Positions 41,035-52,464 of a stretch of DNA of 64,000 nucleotides are shown here, one piece after another. The position numbers and the translations under genes were made by a program. The DNA is from Chitinophagaceae bacterium (GTDB lineage: Bacteria; Bacteroidota; Bacteroidia; Chitinophagales; Chitinophagaceae): NCBI GenBank assembly GCA_024707305.1, contig JANPZZ010000004.1, forward strand, positions 100,823-164,822, in the 5' to 3' direction. A model generated the notes under the pieces. It saw only the letters and a program-made list of their open reading frames with translations. It was not told the DNA's origin and ran no database searches. How positions within the stretch are numbered: the first letter of the stretch is position 1; each line of letters starts with the position of its first letter.

Positions 41035-43415
41035 TTAGTTTCTTACCGGCTTTCCGCTCTTCAACACGCTTTGAATTCTTTCCAGTGTTTTCTTTTCACC
41101 ACACAATGAAAGGAATGCTTCACGTTCCAGATCGAGCAGGTATTGTTCAGTTACATTTGTTGGCTCACTCAAATCGCCTCCGCACATAACGTATGCGAGT
41201 TTCTTCGCTACCAGTGCATCATGTTCTGTTGCATAATTTGCAGTACGCATGGCGTGTATACCCGCATAAAGCGCGCCTAATGCAGAACGGCCTAATACTT
41301 TTACATCCTTACGTTGTATGGGTGTAGTATAACCGCTGTCGTAAATTTCAACGACTGATTTACGTGCTTCAAAAATGCGACGACCCTGGTTCATCACCAC
41401 TTCATCCAGTCCTTTTCTGTAAACACCAATACCAAATCCTTCTGCTGCAGACGTAGCCACTTTTGCAGTTGCAATAGCGAGGAAACGGTTCTTCAAAGTG
41501 ATGGTTTCTGGTTCATCTTCATGCATTTCGTCAGCAGCACGCAGCACAAATTCTTTGGTACCACCACCGCCAGGTATCAAACCAACACCAAGCTCTACCA
41601 GGCCAGTATAGGTTTCTGCTGCCGCACAAACTTTATCTGCATGGAGGCTCAATTCACAGGCACCACCGAGCGCGAGACCATGAGGAGCTACCACCACTGG
41701 CACAGAAGAGTAACGTGCACGCATCATCGTGTTCTGGAAAAGACGAATCGCCATATCCAGCTCATCATATTCCTGCTCAATGGCGAGCATAAAGATCATG
41801 CCCACATTTGCACCTGCAGAGAAGTTTGCTCCTTCATTTGCAATCACAAGGCCTTTATAATCTTTTTTCTGCTTTTTCAATTGAAGTCTGTATGCCGGAA
41901 AGAACATCTCCACCAATGCTACCCATTTTGGTAGACCATTGCAAGCCCAACACATCGTCGCCGATATCATACAATTTACAGGACGCGTTTTTCCAAACCA
42001 GTTTATCCTGGTAATTACTTAAAATGATAAACGCTTCTCCGCCTGGAATCGCTTTATATTCTTTTGATGCAGGGTCATAACTGTATTTACGTCCCGCTTC
42101 CACTTTATAGAAGGTTTTGTTACCTGCTGCCAGCATTTCTTTTACCCACGGTGCCACGGTGTAGCCTGCGGCTTCCATGGCGGCAACTGTTTTTTCAACA
42201 CCCAGCAAATCCCATGTTTCAAACGCACCAATTTCCCATCCAAATCCAGCCATCATCGCATCATCTACGCGATACACCTCATCGCTGATTTCAGGTATGC
42301 GGTTTGAAACATAAGAGAACAGTCCATAATGAAAATGACGATAGAATTCGCCGGCTTTATCTGGTGCCGCTACCAGTAATTTTATACGTTGATAAAGGTC
42401 GTCAATAGGTTTCGCTGCTTCAATGGATGCAAACTTTGCTTTCGTGCGCGGTTTGTATTCAAAGCTTTGCAGATCGAGTGTAAAGATTTCCCTTTCTCCT
42501 TTTTTCATTTTTACGCTTGCTGAAAAAACCCTGTCCGGTTTTATCACCCAGCCAGTTATTTTCAACCATCTTATTCAACCAGGCAGGAATTTCAAATGAA
42601 TCACGCGCTTCGTCGGTAGGGCAATTTTCATAAACACCTTTCGCTACCTTAACCAGCGTATCAATGCCCACCACATCGGCTGTGCGGAATGTGGCAGATT
42701 TGGGTCGGCCAATCAATGGGCCTGTAAGTGCATCTACTTCGTCAATGCTGAGTCCCATTTTATTTACCAATCCAAATATGGCCATGATACCATAAACTCC
42801 AATACGGTTGGCAATGAATGCAGGTGTATCCTTACATAGTACGGTTGTTTTCCCCAACACCACGTCACCATAGTTCATCAGGAATTCAACCAGCGCAGGA
42901 TCTGTTTCAGGAGTAGGTATAATTTCCAGCAGACGTAAATATCTTGGTGGGTTAAAGAAGTGTGTACCGCAGAAATTTTTACGGAAATCTGCCGAACGAC
43001 CTTCAGCCATCAGGTGGATAGGGATACCTGATGTATTTGAACTTACAATCGTACCGGGCTTACGGAACTGTTCTACCTGGTCGTAAATGATTTTTTTGAT
43101 ATCCAAACGCTCTACTACCACCTCAATAATCCAGTCGCAACTTCCGATTTCCTTCATATTATCTTCGAAGTTGCCCGTCTTAATGTTTTTAACGACATCT
43201 TTGGTATAAACCGGTGAAGGGTTGCTTTTAATAGCGGCTGACAGTGCATCGTTCACCAGCTTATTTCGCTCAGCGGGTTTGGTGCTTTCCGCTGCTTCTT
43301 TAGGAACGATATCTAATAATAGAACCTGAACGCCCGCACCTGCAAAATGGCATGCAATGCGCGATCCCATCACCCCACTTCCCAAAACTGCTACCTTCCG
43401 AATAATTCGTTTCAT
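41035..43415 (-). CDS. 3-hydroxyacyl-CoA dehydrogenase / enoyl-CoA hydratase fusion (FadN type), two frame breaks
   Basis: Bifunctional beta-oxidation enzyme: hydrates enoyl-CoA and oxidises 3-hydroxyacyl-CoA. The domain order is N-terminal Rossmann NAD domain (KVAVLGSGVMGSRIA), HAD C-terminal helical domains, then the crotonase domain at the C-terminus (ANFSAGANVGM, HGLALGGACELSLHAD, LIPGGGG). This is the FadN order, opposite to FadB. The pieces 43415-42505, 42500-41868 and 41863-41035 join when one base is removed from each T6 run at 42500-42505 and 41863-41868, giving about 793 residues. No thiolase or acyl-CoA dehydrogenase gene is adjacent. Confidence 0.93.
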
Positions 43416-43568
43416 AAGTCTTATCTAAGTGTTTCAAACAATTGTGATGAAAACCCACCCAGACCCGGTAAAACCGACGTGATCGGGGTAAGTGAAAATT
43501 AGTTAGTTAAACAACTATTTACTGTGAAGGTAAGAGAAAATCTGAATGAGAAAAAAGGAAATTCAGGG

Positions 43569-46500
43569 TTAATTCGGGGTGCGGGCAGGGGAGCGGAAGG
43601 GGCGGATTCTGTGACAGATATCAGGGTTGCTCCCCGTCAGGCTGCGATCGGCTGACCATGGTTTTGATGGCTTTCCGGTTTTTGCGGGCCTCTTTGGCCG
43701 GCTTTTAATACCCACATTCGTCATCACCCCGCTGAGGGTAATCTTCACCAGGTAATTAATAGCGGAACGGTCGCGGAGCCGTTCTACATACACCGTATTG
43801 CCTTTTCCTTTATTTTGGTTTTTGATGATAGTATTGGCAAAAAAGTTGATCAGCCTGGTTCCCAACGAACGTGGTTTCTCGCGAATCACCCGCACTTTGA
43901 GATCGTCGTAATAAACTTTCATATTACCATAGGCGAAGGATTCCTGCCCAATCACATCCATGCGGAGACTGTCGAGGTTGCCGGATTTTAATTCGGCATT
44001 TGCCAGCGCCACAAGAATGGGGTTGAGGACGGTGAGGTCGCCCTTTTCCATTTCCACATGCATGCGGAATCCGCCTGCTGAGTCAGTATACGATTCTTTT
44101 ACGGATAGGAGAGTGGGTATTTCACTGGCAAGACGTCCTGTGGCAAAAATATCCAGGCTGTCGGTCGGCGAATGATCAAAGTTGCGTGCACCGGCAATAC
44201 GGCCATTGAGTTCGGTTACTTCAATTTTTCCCGCTTTATTGGTTTTTTCATCCATCTCTTCATAATGGATCGTTGTATTCAATACCCGAATGGTATCGCT
44301 TCTGAAGCGGAATGGAATTTTGCGAAGAAGGTTACCTGGCAAAGCACGAACCACACCGGGTTCACGAGCAACACGCTTATCGCGATAGTCATCGAAATAA
44401 CCATTTTCAATAAGCAGCTTACCGATTGAAAGCACTGTATCGCGCGCAAATGTTTCCAACTCAATCGGCCCCATGCTAATGCTACCGGTAGACGCTTTAA
44501 TATAATCCGCCTGAAATTGCTGCCGTTTCGTAAACGCTTCACGATCTTCCACGGGCGTATATCGAAACGAATCCAACACCAACGTTTTACTGTTGTTGTT
44601 GTAGCCGACATTATGCCAGTAAAATTGATTGTAGGCATTTGTATAACTGCCCGTAAGCTGGCTGATACGGAGATTAGGATTTTGTTTTACCAGTTCTGGT
44701 AATGCGATCAGTGAACCCGAATGCAGAATCAGGTTGTGAATACTGGCAGACTGAAGCCAGAGCTTCCCGTTTCGTTTTCCAAGACTATCCAGTGCAAAGT
44801 TGCGCGCGCGAATATTTTGAACGGTCCCTTTCCAGTCCCAGTTGCCAAGATCATTACGACGCGCTGCAATTTTGCTGAGTTCACCATACAACACGCCTTC
44901 GCCCGTATGGAATTTTTTACCCTTACTGCTTTGATGCTCCATGCCCTGGAGATTGAAACGCATATCATCGAGTGAAACAGAGGACATTTTTCCGGAAACA
45001 TATACAAGGTTGTTCACCAGGATACTGTCGCCACGCTGTGCTTTCCATTCAAAGCGGCTGTTGCCTTCAGCGCCTTTTTGAATGATGTGAATATCCGGTT
45101 GTGTAACCTGTAGCTGTTTTACAAAAAAAGAATCAGGCGCAGCCGCGTTCTCATCGATACTCGTTTGTTGAATACGAATAACGGGCTGATGCAAATTCAA
45201 TAAATCAAGTTGCTGTTGACCACGCAACCATTCATTCCAGATAAATTTGGCTGTCACCTGCGGCACCGTTATCTCCGTGCTGTCTGAACCGGAATTGGAC
45301 CTGAACTGTAACCCTTTTATATCAGAAATATTATTTTCCGATTCTTCCCAGTTTTCTATTTTTAACAGGCTCTTTTTGTTAAGCGCAATGAGTTGCTGCA
45401 GGTTGAATCCGATACCCTCCAGGTTTATATTTTCACCATCGGACTCGAGTCGCGTAATTCTGAAATTTCTCAGCCAACCGTTAATGGTTCCTTCTTCCTG
45501 TGTAATGCCGAGCCGTGTTGACCTTCCTCTCAGCGAAGTCAGTTCCAGGTCGGGCATGGATAATTTTCCACCCGATTTAAGGGCTTTCAATTCGAGTTCT
45601 GCAGTATCCCAGTTTAAACCGTGTATGGCACGCAGGTGCATGTATTTATCGAAAACGAGCATGGGGGCTACCACATTACTCGCTTTCAGTTGTAATTGAT
45701 CTGCACGTTTTACTTCAACATAATCAGCTGATGCTTTATTTTGAATGCCGATAAATTGCGCATTGTGAAGGTCGATATTTAAATCCTGCATTTTGAAATT
45801 TCCCTTCGTGAAATCCATATACTGGATAGCATCCCGAAGATCGCGCGCACTGGTTGCCTGTAAAAGTTGTTTTGTTTCCAGTAAAACCGTTGCATCAGAT
45901 AATTTGATAGATGAAGTGCCTGGCAGTTTTAGGTTGATTTCTCCCTGCACAATATGCATTCTTTGCAACTGCAAGGCCTTTGATAATCCTGAGAGAATAT
46001 CAAAGATGTCGCGACGATTGCTTTTTCTTGCATTTGCAATATCATATTGTATATCGGGACGAATGAGTGTTACCTGTTCAGCACGAAGTTTTTTTATCAA
46101 AAACAAGATCATCCCATGAAAGTCCGTACAATTCCAGTTGCCGCATGCGCAACTGATTGTAGCGGCGTCCAGGTTCCAGTTCGCTGTACGAAAAATTGCT
46201 AAGGCTGATTCTGTTGTCGTTTACGATAATGCTGTCAAATTGTATGGAATATGCGCTATCGCGAATGAAGTTTTCGTAATTGCGGATGGCCATTTCGAAT
46301 TTTTCAATCGAAACGGGTCGGTCTTCATCATTCTGCACCCGAAGCCCCTGGATAGAAAAGTTGTTGTCTGTTGAGGTGAATGAAGTAGGCCTCCCGCTGC
46401 GCGTGGTATTGATATCAAATGATCCGTTTTCTACCACTACAAAATCTATATCAAGTTCACCGGTAAGTTGTTGCAAAAGTTCATCCAGTCGCGGAGGTGC

Positions 46501-47442
46501 AACGGGTGAGTTTTCCGGTAATTCAACATTCAGCTGAATACGTGGGTTAAATGCGTAAACTGAATCGGCTTTGATTATTTCTGCATGGTATAACGTATCA
46601 AAGTCGATATTGGTCATTTGCAGTTTATCGAAGAATATACGAAAGGAATTGGCCGAGCTGTCGCCGCGACTCGCTTCGATGGTGCAGCTGTCGAATTCAA
46701 CAAGCCGGTTTTGCAGGTTGATGCGAAAATCGCGGAATGCAAGCCGATGGCGCCCATCGGGAAAAAGAATATCCTGCTGATGGGTTTCCAGTGCCACATT
46801 ATCGCTGAACAAAATTTTCTGTTCAGCATTGGGGGATGTGCTGTCGATCCGCAGATTGTCGAGTTCTAAATCTATTCTGCTGATGCGTACAGGAATATCT
46901 GATGGTCTGGCTTTATTGTATAGAGAAAAACTTCCGTTATGAATCTGAAAGCGATCTACCTGTAAGGCCTGCAACGCGTCCTGTATTGAATTATAAATGC
47001 GACCCATTTCCTGGGGAATGGAAAGGCTGCTGCTGGTATCACTGTCGGATCTTTGAATTGCTTCCCTCCGTGTAACGCTGATATCAGGATCGTAAAGTTG
47101 CAGGGAATCAATCAAAAACCTTTTATCCATCAGCAATGGCCAGACGGACTGCACCTGCATTTTAATTTTTTTTACTGCAAACAGGTAGGAGGTAGGGGAG
47201 ATGGAATCGGTGGTAAAGAAAGTAGCCTGCTCCAGTTCCATCTTATTGCTGAACCAGTTAAACTTAAAGTTCTTTACGCGTAATTCAACTTTGCCGTTCG
47301 ACTCGCGCCGAACCATTTCTTCAATAATGCCTTCAGCATGGTGTACAAACCAAAAATGAAAAGCCAGTAACAACAGCCCGATGCCGCCGATAAGCACAAG
47401 GGGTATTTTCCAGTATTTTTTCTTTTTGGCTGTTGTTGTCAA
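43569..47442 (-). CDS. Giant AsmA-like envelope protein, one or two frame breaks
   Basis: A protein of about 1290 residues with one N-terminal membrane anchor (about 11-32, WKIPLVLIGGIGLLLLAFHFW). A very long periplasmic beta-rich region follows, with repeated strands of the type 'I.N..LYDPDISVTR' and 'LQLKASNVVAP', as in AsmA/TamB/DUF748 bridge-like proteins. The two main frames meet at T7 46089-46095; one base removed gives ...DLVFDKKLRAEQVTL.... Near the C-terminus a second break (one A missing at 43703-43706) is likely. It would give a basic tail KPAKEARKNRKAIKTM and a stop at 43621 instead of 43569. By analogy the family may move lipids between membranes; this is an inference. Confidence 0.75.
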
Positions 47443-47490
47443 ATTACGGATAAAATTTGCCCTGAATTTACGCTAAAAAGGGGAGATTGA

Positions 47491-47743
47491 GGGGGGGGAT
47501 GGGGGAAGTAGGATGGGGAATGGGAGATGGGGGAAGTTGGATGGGGGATGGGGGAAGTATGCTTAGTATGAGGGTTACCGCTCTAAAAATAACAGCGGTT
47601 ACCTGCACTATCATCCTACTTCCATCATCCCCCATCCATCATCCCCCATCCCCCATCCAACTTCCCCCATCCCCCATCCAACTTCCCCCATCCATCATCC
47701 CCCATCCCCCATCCATCATCCCCCATCCCCCATCCAACATCCC
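47491..47743. repeat. Large G-rich / C-rich inverted repeat
   Basis: The G-rich left arm 47491-47558 is made of GGATGGGGGATGGGGGAAGT-like words. The C-rich right arm (47611-47743) is made of their complements. The 30-nt stretch 47529-47558 is the exact reverse complement of 47660-47689. In the loop is a further short inverted pair around GGTTACCGCT. The G-rich strand has many runs of 3-8 G separated by 2-4 nt, so it is a G-quadruplex candidate. It fills the gap between metG and the AsmA-like gene. Confidence 0.9.
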
Positions 47744-47747
47744 TCTC

Positions 47748-49887
47748 TCAGCTCACTCCCGCTCCATTTGCTGTCGCTTCGTCGGGATTGACGAATTTGA
47801 GTTTGCCATCGCTGTCTTCGGCCATCAGGATCATGCCATTGCTCTCGATGCCACGCATTTTGCGCGGAGCGAGGTTGCACACAACAACAACCTGTTTGCC
47901 GATAATATTTTCAGGTGCGAAATGAAGTGCAATGCCGGATACCACCGTTCTTTTTCTCAAAACCGAGATCCACTTCCAGCTTCAACAATTTATCTGCTTT
48001 CGGAACTTTTTCAGCCTGGGTAATCGTTCCCACACGTAAATCAATCTTTGCGAAGTCGTCAAATTGTATTTCTTCTTTCAAAGGTTTGTCTTCTTTTTTC
48101 TCAGCGATTTCTTGCTTGTCGTTAGCAGCATCCTGCTGACTGGCGACAAGTCCGGCTTTCAGTTTTTCCACCTGTGCTGCAATTTCTGTATCGTCTATCT
48201 GGCGGAATAATACCTTTGGTTCACGCAGGCTGTATCCCACGCTGAGTAATTTTATTTGTCCCGCATTTTTCCATTCCAGCATTTTATCCACCACTTTCAT
48301 TTTATGCAACATTTCTTTTGCAGTAAAAGGAAGAAAGGGGTTTGCAAGGATGGCGAGGTTGGCAGTGAGTTGCAAACAGAGATGCAGACAGTTGTCAATA
48401 GAAGCCTGTGCTTCTGCAGTTACCTGTCCGTTTTCATCTACCTGGCGTGCGCGAATCCACGGCTCTTTTTTCTGCATGTATTTGTTGCCTGCACGTGCCA
48501 GGTCAATCACTTCATAAAGGGCGTCGCGGAATTTGTATTGCTCAATCAGGTCACCCACAAGTTTCGCCGTCTCTTTTATTTTATCGATGAGTTGCTGATC
48601 CGTATCGTCGAGAATATTTGTATGCAGTGGTGGAACTTTGCCTTTACACAACTTATGCATCAAAACAAAAGTGCGGTTTTCAAAGTTGCCGAAAATCGAT
48701 CCCAGTTCACTGTTTACAGCATCCTGAAAACCTTTCCAGGTAAACTCGCTGTCTTTTGTTTCAGGTGCAATTTGTGTGAGATAATAGCGCAACATGTCTA
48801 CACATTGCCCACCACCATTTTCTTTTTTTACAAAATCGGTGATATAGTCGCGCATGTCGAGTTTCCAGTTGCGGCTGGTACTCATCTTATCTCCTTCCAG
48901 ATTCAAAAACTCGTTCGCCGGCACATTTGTCGGAAGAATATTGCCATGCAGTTTCAACATCACGGGGAAGATGATACAGTGGAAAACGATATTATCTTTC
49001 CCAATAAAATGTACGAGCTGTGTATCGTTGTCGTACCAATAGGGCTTCCAGTCTTTTTGGTGATCAAGCGCCCATTGTTTTGTGGCACTGATGTATCCGA
49101 TAGGCGCATCAAACCACACGTACAACACTTTTCCATCGGCATCTTTCAACGGTACTTTTATACCCCAGTCGAGGTCGCGTGTGACGGCACGTGATTGTAA
49201 GCCGCCTTCAATCCAGCTTTTACATTGGCCAACTACTGTAGGGCGCCAGTCTTCTTTATGTTCCTGCAAAATCCATTTGGTCAGAAATTCTTCATGGCGA
49301 CCCAGTGGCAGGTACCAGTGCGTTGTTTTTTTCTTTACCGGAGGATTTCCGCTTAAAGTACTCACCGGGTTTATCAGTTCATCGGGGCTGAGGCTGGTGC
49401 CGCAGTTTTCACACTGATCGCCAAATGCGCGATCGCTGCCGCAATTGGGGCAGGTACCTTTTATATACCGGTCGGCCAGAAAAGTATTGGCCGATTCGTC
49501 GTAATACTGTTCGGTTTCTTTGGTCTCCAGTTCGCCTCTTTCATGGAGGTATGTAAAAAACTCCTGCGCCGTTTCGTGGTGCAGTGGTTCGCTGGTGCGG
49601 TGATAAATATCAAAGGAAATTGCCAGGTCTGCAAAGTCCTCCTTCATCGCTTCGTGGTATTTATCGATAATAGCACGCGGCGTTGTGTTTTCTTTCATCG
49701 CCTGGATGGGGATGGCAGTGCCATGCTCATCGCTGCCACACACAAAAACCACGTCGCGATGCTGCGCACGCAGGTATCGCACATAAATATCAGCCGGAAT
49801 ATAAGCCCCCGCCAGGTGACCAACGTGTTTAAGACCATTGGCATAGGGGAGGGCGGAGGTAACTAAGTATCTTTTGGGTAACGCCAT
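47748..49887 (-). CDS. metG: Methionine--tRNA ligase with C-terminal tRNA-binding domain, frame break
   Basis: Class I aminoacyl-tRNA synthetase. Counting from the ATG at 49887 (a TTG at 49896 is also in frame), the HIGH-type motif HVGH is at 21-24. The zinc knuckle [18 protein letters not shown] and the KMSTS loop are clear. After the anticodon-binding domain comes a Lys/Glu linker and an EMAPII-like tRNA-binding domain ([11 protein letters not shown]...). The frame breaks inside this last domain at T5 47951-47955. One base removed gives ...[16 protein letters not shown]... and the normal C-terminus ending at 47748. Confidence 0.95.
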
Positions 49888-49909
49888 GAATAGCAATTGC
49901 TTTAGGCTG

Positions 49910-49917
49910 CAAAATTA
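49910..49917 (-). promoter_or_regulatory. -7 promoter box for metG
   Basis: On the minus strand the sequence is TAATTTTG, an exact TAnnTTTG match 22 nt before the metG ATG. Confidence 0.5.
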
Positions 49918-50011
49918 AGCCTTTCGACTTTAGGTAAATGGGTTTAGTTTTTAACGCATGACGCATTATAAATCAGCCTGTAGTTAGGTCGGAAACGACT
50001 ATTTTTAAGGT

Positions 50012-51034
50012 ATGAACCGCAAAGATTTTCTGGAGCAGGGCAAATGGCTGGCTGCGATCCCTTTAGTATCAGGGATTGTGGGAAGCAGGGCGTTGGAAGA
50101 AACAGGCATTCATGTTCCACCTGCACTTTCGCAGGGTGATACCATCGGCATTACCTCACCCGCCGGATATATTACGCTGGAAGAAATACAGCCCGCGGTG
50201 CAACTGATGCAGGAATGGGGTTACCAGGTGCGCATTGGTGATACGATCGGCAAACGCTACAATACATTTGGCGGCACCGATGAAGAGAGACTGGCCGATC
50301 TACAAAAAATGCTGGATGCGCCCGATCTGAAAGCCATCATGTGTGCACGTGGTGGTTATGGTGCAGTTCGTATCGTAGACCAACTGAAATGGACAAACTT
50401 TAAGAAACATCCCAAGTGGGTAATTGGCTTTAGCGACATCACGGTGCTGCACGCACATCTGAATAAACAGGTGGGCATGGCTTCTATCCATTCCAAAATG
50501 TGTAATAGTTTTCCAAATGATCTTACAAAAGCAGAACCCGGACAAATTGCAAGCATCTTATCGATTCGGGATGCATTGAATGGAAAGCTGATGGAATATC
50601 GGGTTCCATTTTCAACATCGAATCGAACAGGAAAAGCGAAAGGAATACTGGTGGGCGGCAACCTGAAAACGCTGGAGTCTTTATCTGGTTCATCATCTGA
50701 TATCAGTACAAAAGGGAAGATACTGTTTGTAGAAGATACCGGTGAGTATCGTTACAGCATTGATCGTATGTTTTGGAACCTGCAACGGACGGGAAAACTT
50801 GCGCATTTGAAAGGGTTGGTTGTTGGAGGTTTTAAAATGAAACCTGATGATCCCGGAAGTGAGTTTGGAAAAGAACTGGCAGAAATTGTAATGGAAAAAA
50901 TAAAAGATTACGACTATCCGGTATGCTTTGATTTTCCGGTAGGACACCAGCGTGATAACTTTGCAATGAAATGTGGTGTACTGCATGAACTGGTAGTAAA
51001 TGAAAATGAAACAAGATTAACTGAATTGACATGA
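50012..51034 (+). CDS. S66 LD-carboxypeptidase (first of a tandem pair)
   Basis: Serine carboxypeptidase of the muramoyltetrapeptide carboxypeptidase (LdcA) family, which trims the terminal D-Ala from murein tetrapeptides during recycling. It has 340 residues. The nucleophile is probably the Ser in WVIGFSDITVLH, the Glu lies in LFVEDTGEY and the His in FPVGHQRDNFAM. The N-terminus (MNRKDFLEQGKWLAAIPLVSGIVGS) resembles an export leader but lacks a twin arginine, so its location is uncertain. Its stop overlaps the second copy by 4 nt. Confidence 0.9.
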   Translation: MNRKDFLEQGKWLAAIPLVSGIVGSRALEETGIHVPPALSQGDTIGITSPAGYITLEEIQPAVQLMQEWGYQVRIGDTIGKRYNTFGGTDEERLADLQKMLDAPDLKAIMCARGGYGAVRIVDQLKWTNFKKHPKWVIGFSDITVLHAHLNKQVGMASIHSKMCNSFPNDLTKAEPGQIASILSIRDALNGKLMEYRVPFSTSNRTGKAKGILVGGNLKTLESLSGSSSDISTKGKILFVEDTGEYRYSIDRMFWNLQRTGKLAHLKGLVVGGFKMKPDDPGSEFGKELAEIVMEKIKDYDYPVCFDFPVGHQRDNFAMKCGVLHELVVNENETRLTELT

Positions 51035-51942
51035 TAATAACTCCACCTTATCTCGAGAAAGGAGATACGATCGGACTTGTTTGCCCGGCAGGCTTTATGG
51101 ATGAAGAGAAAGTAGAAGAATGTATGCGTGTGCTTACTGAGGAATGGGGCTATCAGGTAAAAAAAGGAAAAACCATTGGCGGATCTTCATCCACTTATTT
51201 CAGTGGAACAGATAAAGAGCGACTGGCCGATTTTCAGTCGATGCTGGATGATCCGGAAGTAAAAGCAATTTTATGCGCCCGCGGTGGTTATGGAACCAGC
51301 CGTATTATTGACCGCATTGACTTCAGTCATTTCCGAAAAAAGCCAAAGTGGATTATTGGTTTTAGCGACATCACTGTTTTGCATTGTCATATTTATCGCA
51401 ATTTCAATATTGCAACATTGCATGCGCCCATGGCTGGTGCATTTAATGATGCAGGATACATAAATCGCTACGTGCAGTCGCTGCGCGATGCGTTGGAAGG
51501 GAAATGGGCGCGGTATAGCTGCGAGCCGCATTCCTTTAACAGGATGGGCGAAGGGATTGGCGAACTGGTAGGCGGAAACCTGGCATTATTAACCCACCTG
51601 ATGGGATCTGATTCTGAATTAAAAACAAAAGGCCGGATCCTGTTTATAGAAGATGTTGGCGAATATCTTTATAATATCGACCGGATGGTACTGCAATTAA
51701 AACGTGCAGGTCGATTGAAGAACCTGGCGGGATTAATTGTCGGCGGATTCTCTGACACAAAAGATACAGAGCGGCCATTTGGTAAAGATGTTTATGAAAT
51801 CATCCGCGATGCGGTTGCTGAATACGACTACCCGGTATGTTTTGGTTTTCCGGTGAGTCACGAAAAAGAAAATCTTGCACTCAAAGTTGGAGCGGGCTAT
51901 AAATTGAAAGTAAGCAAAAGCAGGGTATCACTGGAAGAGTGA
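51031..51942 (+). CDS. S66 LD-carboxypeptidase (second of a tandem pair)
   Basis: A 303-residue paralogue of the previous gene with the same landmarks: GDTIGLVCPAG near the start, CARGGYGTSRIID, the nucleophile segment WIIGFSDITVLH, FIEDVGEY and FGFPVSHEKENLALKVG. It has no leader and is therefore probably cytoplasmic. The ATGA overlap with the first copy indicates coupled translation. Two divergent copies may differ in compartment or substrate (inference). Confidence 0.92.
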   Translation: MIITPPYLEKGDTIGLVCPAGFMDEEKVEECMRVLTEEWGYQVKKGKTIGGSSSTYFSGTDKERLADFQSMLDDPEVKAILCARGGYGTSRIIDRIDFSHFRKKPKWIIGFSDITVLHCHIYRNFNIATLHAPMAGAFNDAGYINRYVQSLRDALEGKWARYSCEPHSFNRMGEGIGELVGGNLALLTHLMGSDSELKTKGRILFIEDVGEYLYNIDRMVLQLKRAGRLKNLAGLIVGGFSDTKDTERPFGKDVYEIIRDAVAEYDYPVCFGFPVSHEKENLALKVGAGYKLKVSKSRVSLEE

Positions 51943-51972
51943 ACCCGCTGATATTATCTTCGAAATAAAAAA

Positions 51973-52401
51973 TTAGAAATCGGTGAAGTGCATGGGAGAA
52001 GGAAGCAATTCAAAATCTTTTGCTTCTATCATTTCAATATTCATCAGGAAACCTTCGTCGGCTTTGATGATTGTTTTTTCGCGTGTTACTTTTTTGTAAC
52101 CTGCTTTTTCAAATACAAAGCGGTAGGTGCCGGGTTTGAGTTCTTCAAAAGCAAATGCACCTTCGATATCAGTGAAGACTGTTTTTTCTTTTTTGGAAGA
52201 TATGTAAGCCGTTACGGTAACATCTTTCAACGGATTTTTCTTTTCAGCGTGCATTACCTGACCTGCCAGATTTTTCTTTCCGGCAACTGTTTTACAGGGA
52301 GAACCTGGAGCCGCACAGGGATCAGGATCGGCGGAAGCATATGCACCGGCGATGCCGATGGCGAACATTCCTAATACAAGCAGAGAGATTTTGCGTTTCA
52401 T
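51973..52401 (-). CDS. Secreted carboxypeptidase-regulatory-like domain protein
   Basis: A 142-residue exported protein; the start at 52401 gives the signal peptide MKRKISLLVLGMFAIGIAGAYA. A small beta-sandwich of the CarboxypepD_reg type follows (LAGQVMHAEKKNPLKDVTVTAY..., FEELKPGTYRFVFEKAGYK). Such domains occur at the N-terminus of TonB receptors, but here it stands alone. A longer frame to 52452 lacks a leader. The function is unknown; an envelope binding role is possible. Confidence 0.8.
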   Translation of the reverse strand: MKRKISLLVLGMFAIGIAGAYASADPDPCAAPGSPCKTVAGKKNLAGQVMHAEKKNPLKDVTVTAYISSKKEKTVFTDIEGAFAFEELKPGTYRFVFEKAGYKKVTREKTIIKADEGFLMNIEMIEAKDFELLPSPMHFTDF

Positions 52402-52464
52402 GTGACCGTTTTTAAACGATAAAATGGATGAACTTACATATACATCGGCCAACCAACAGTAAAG

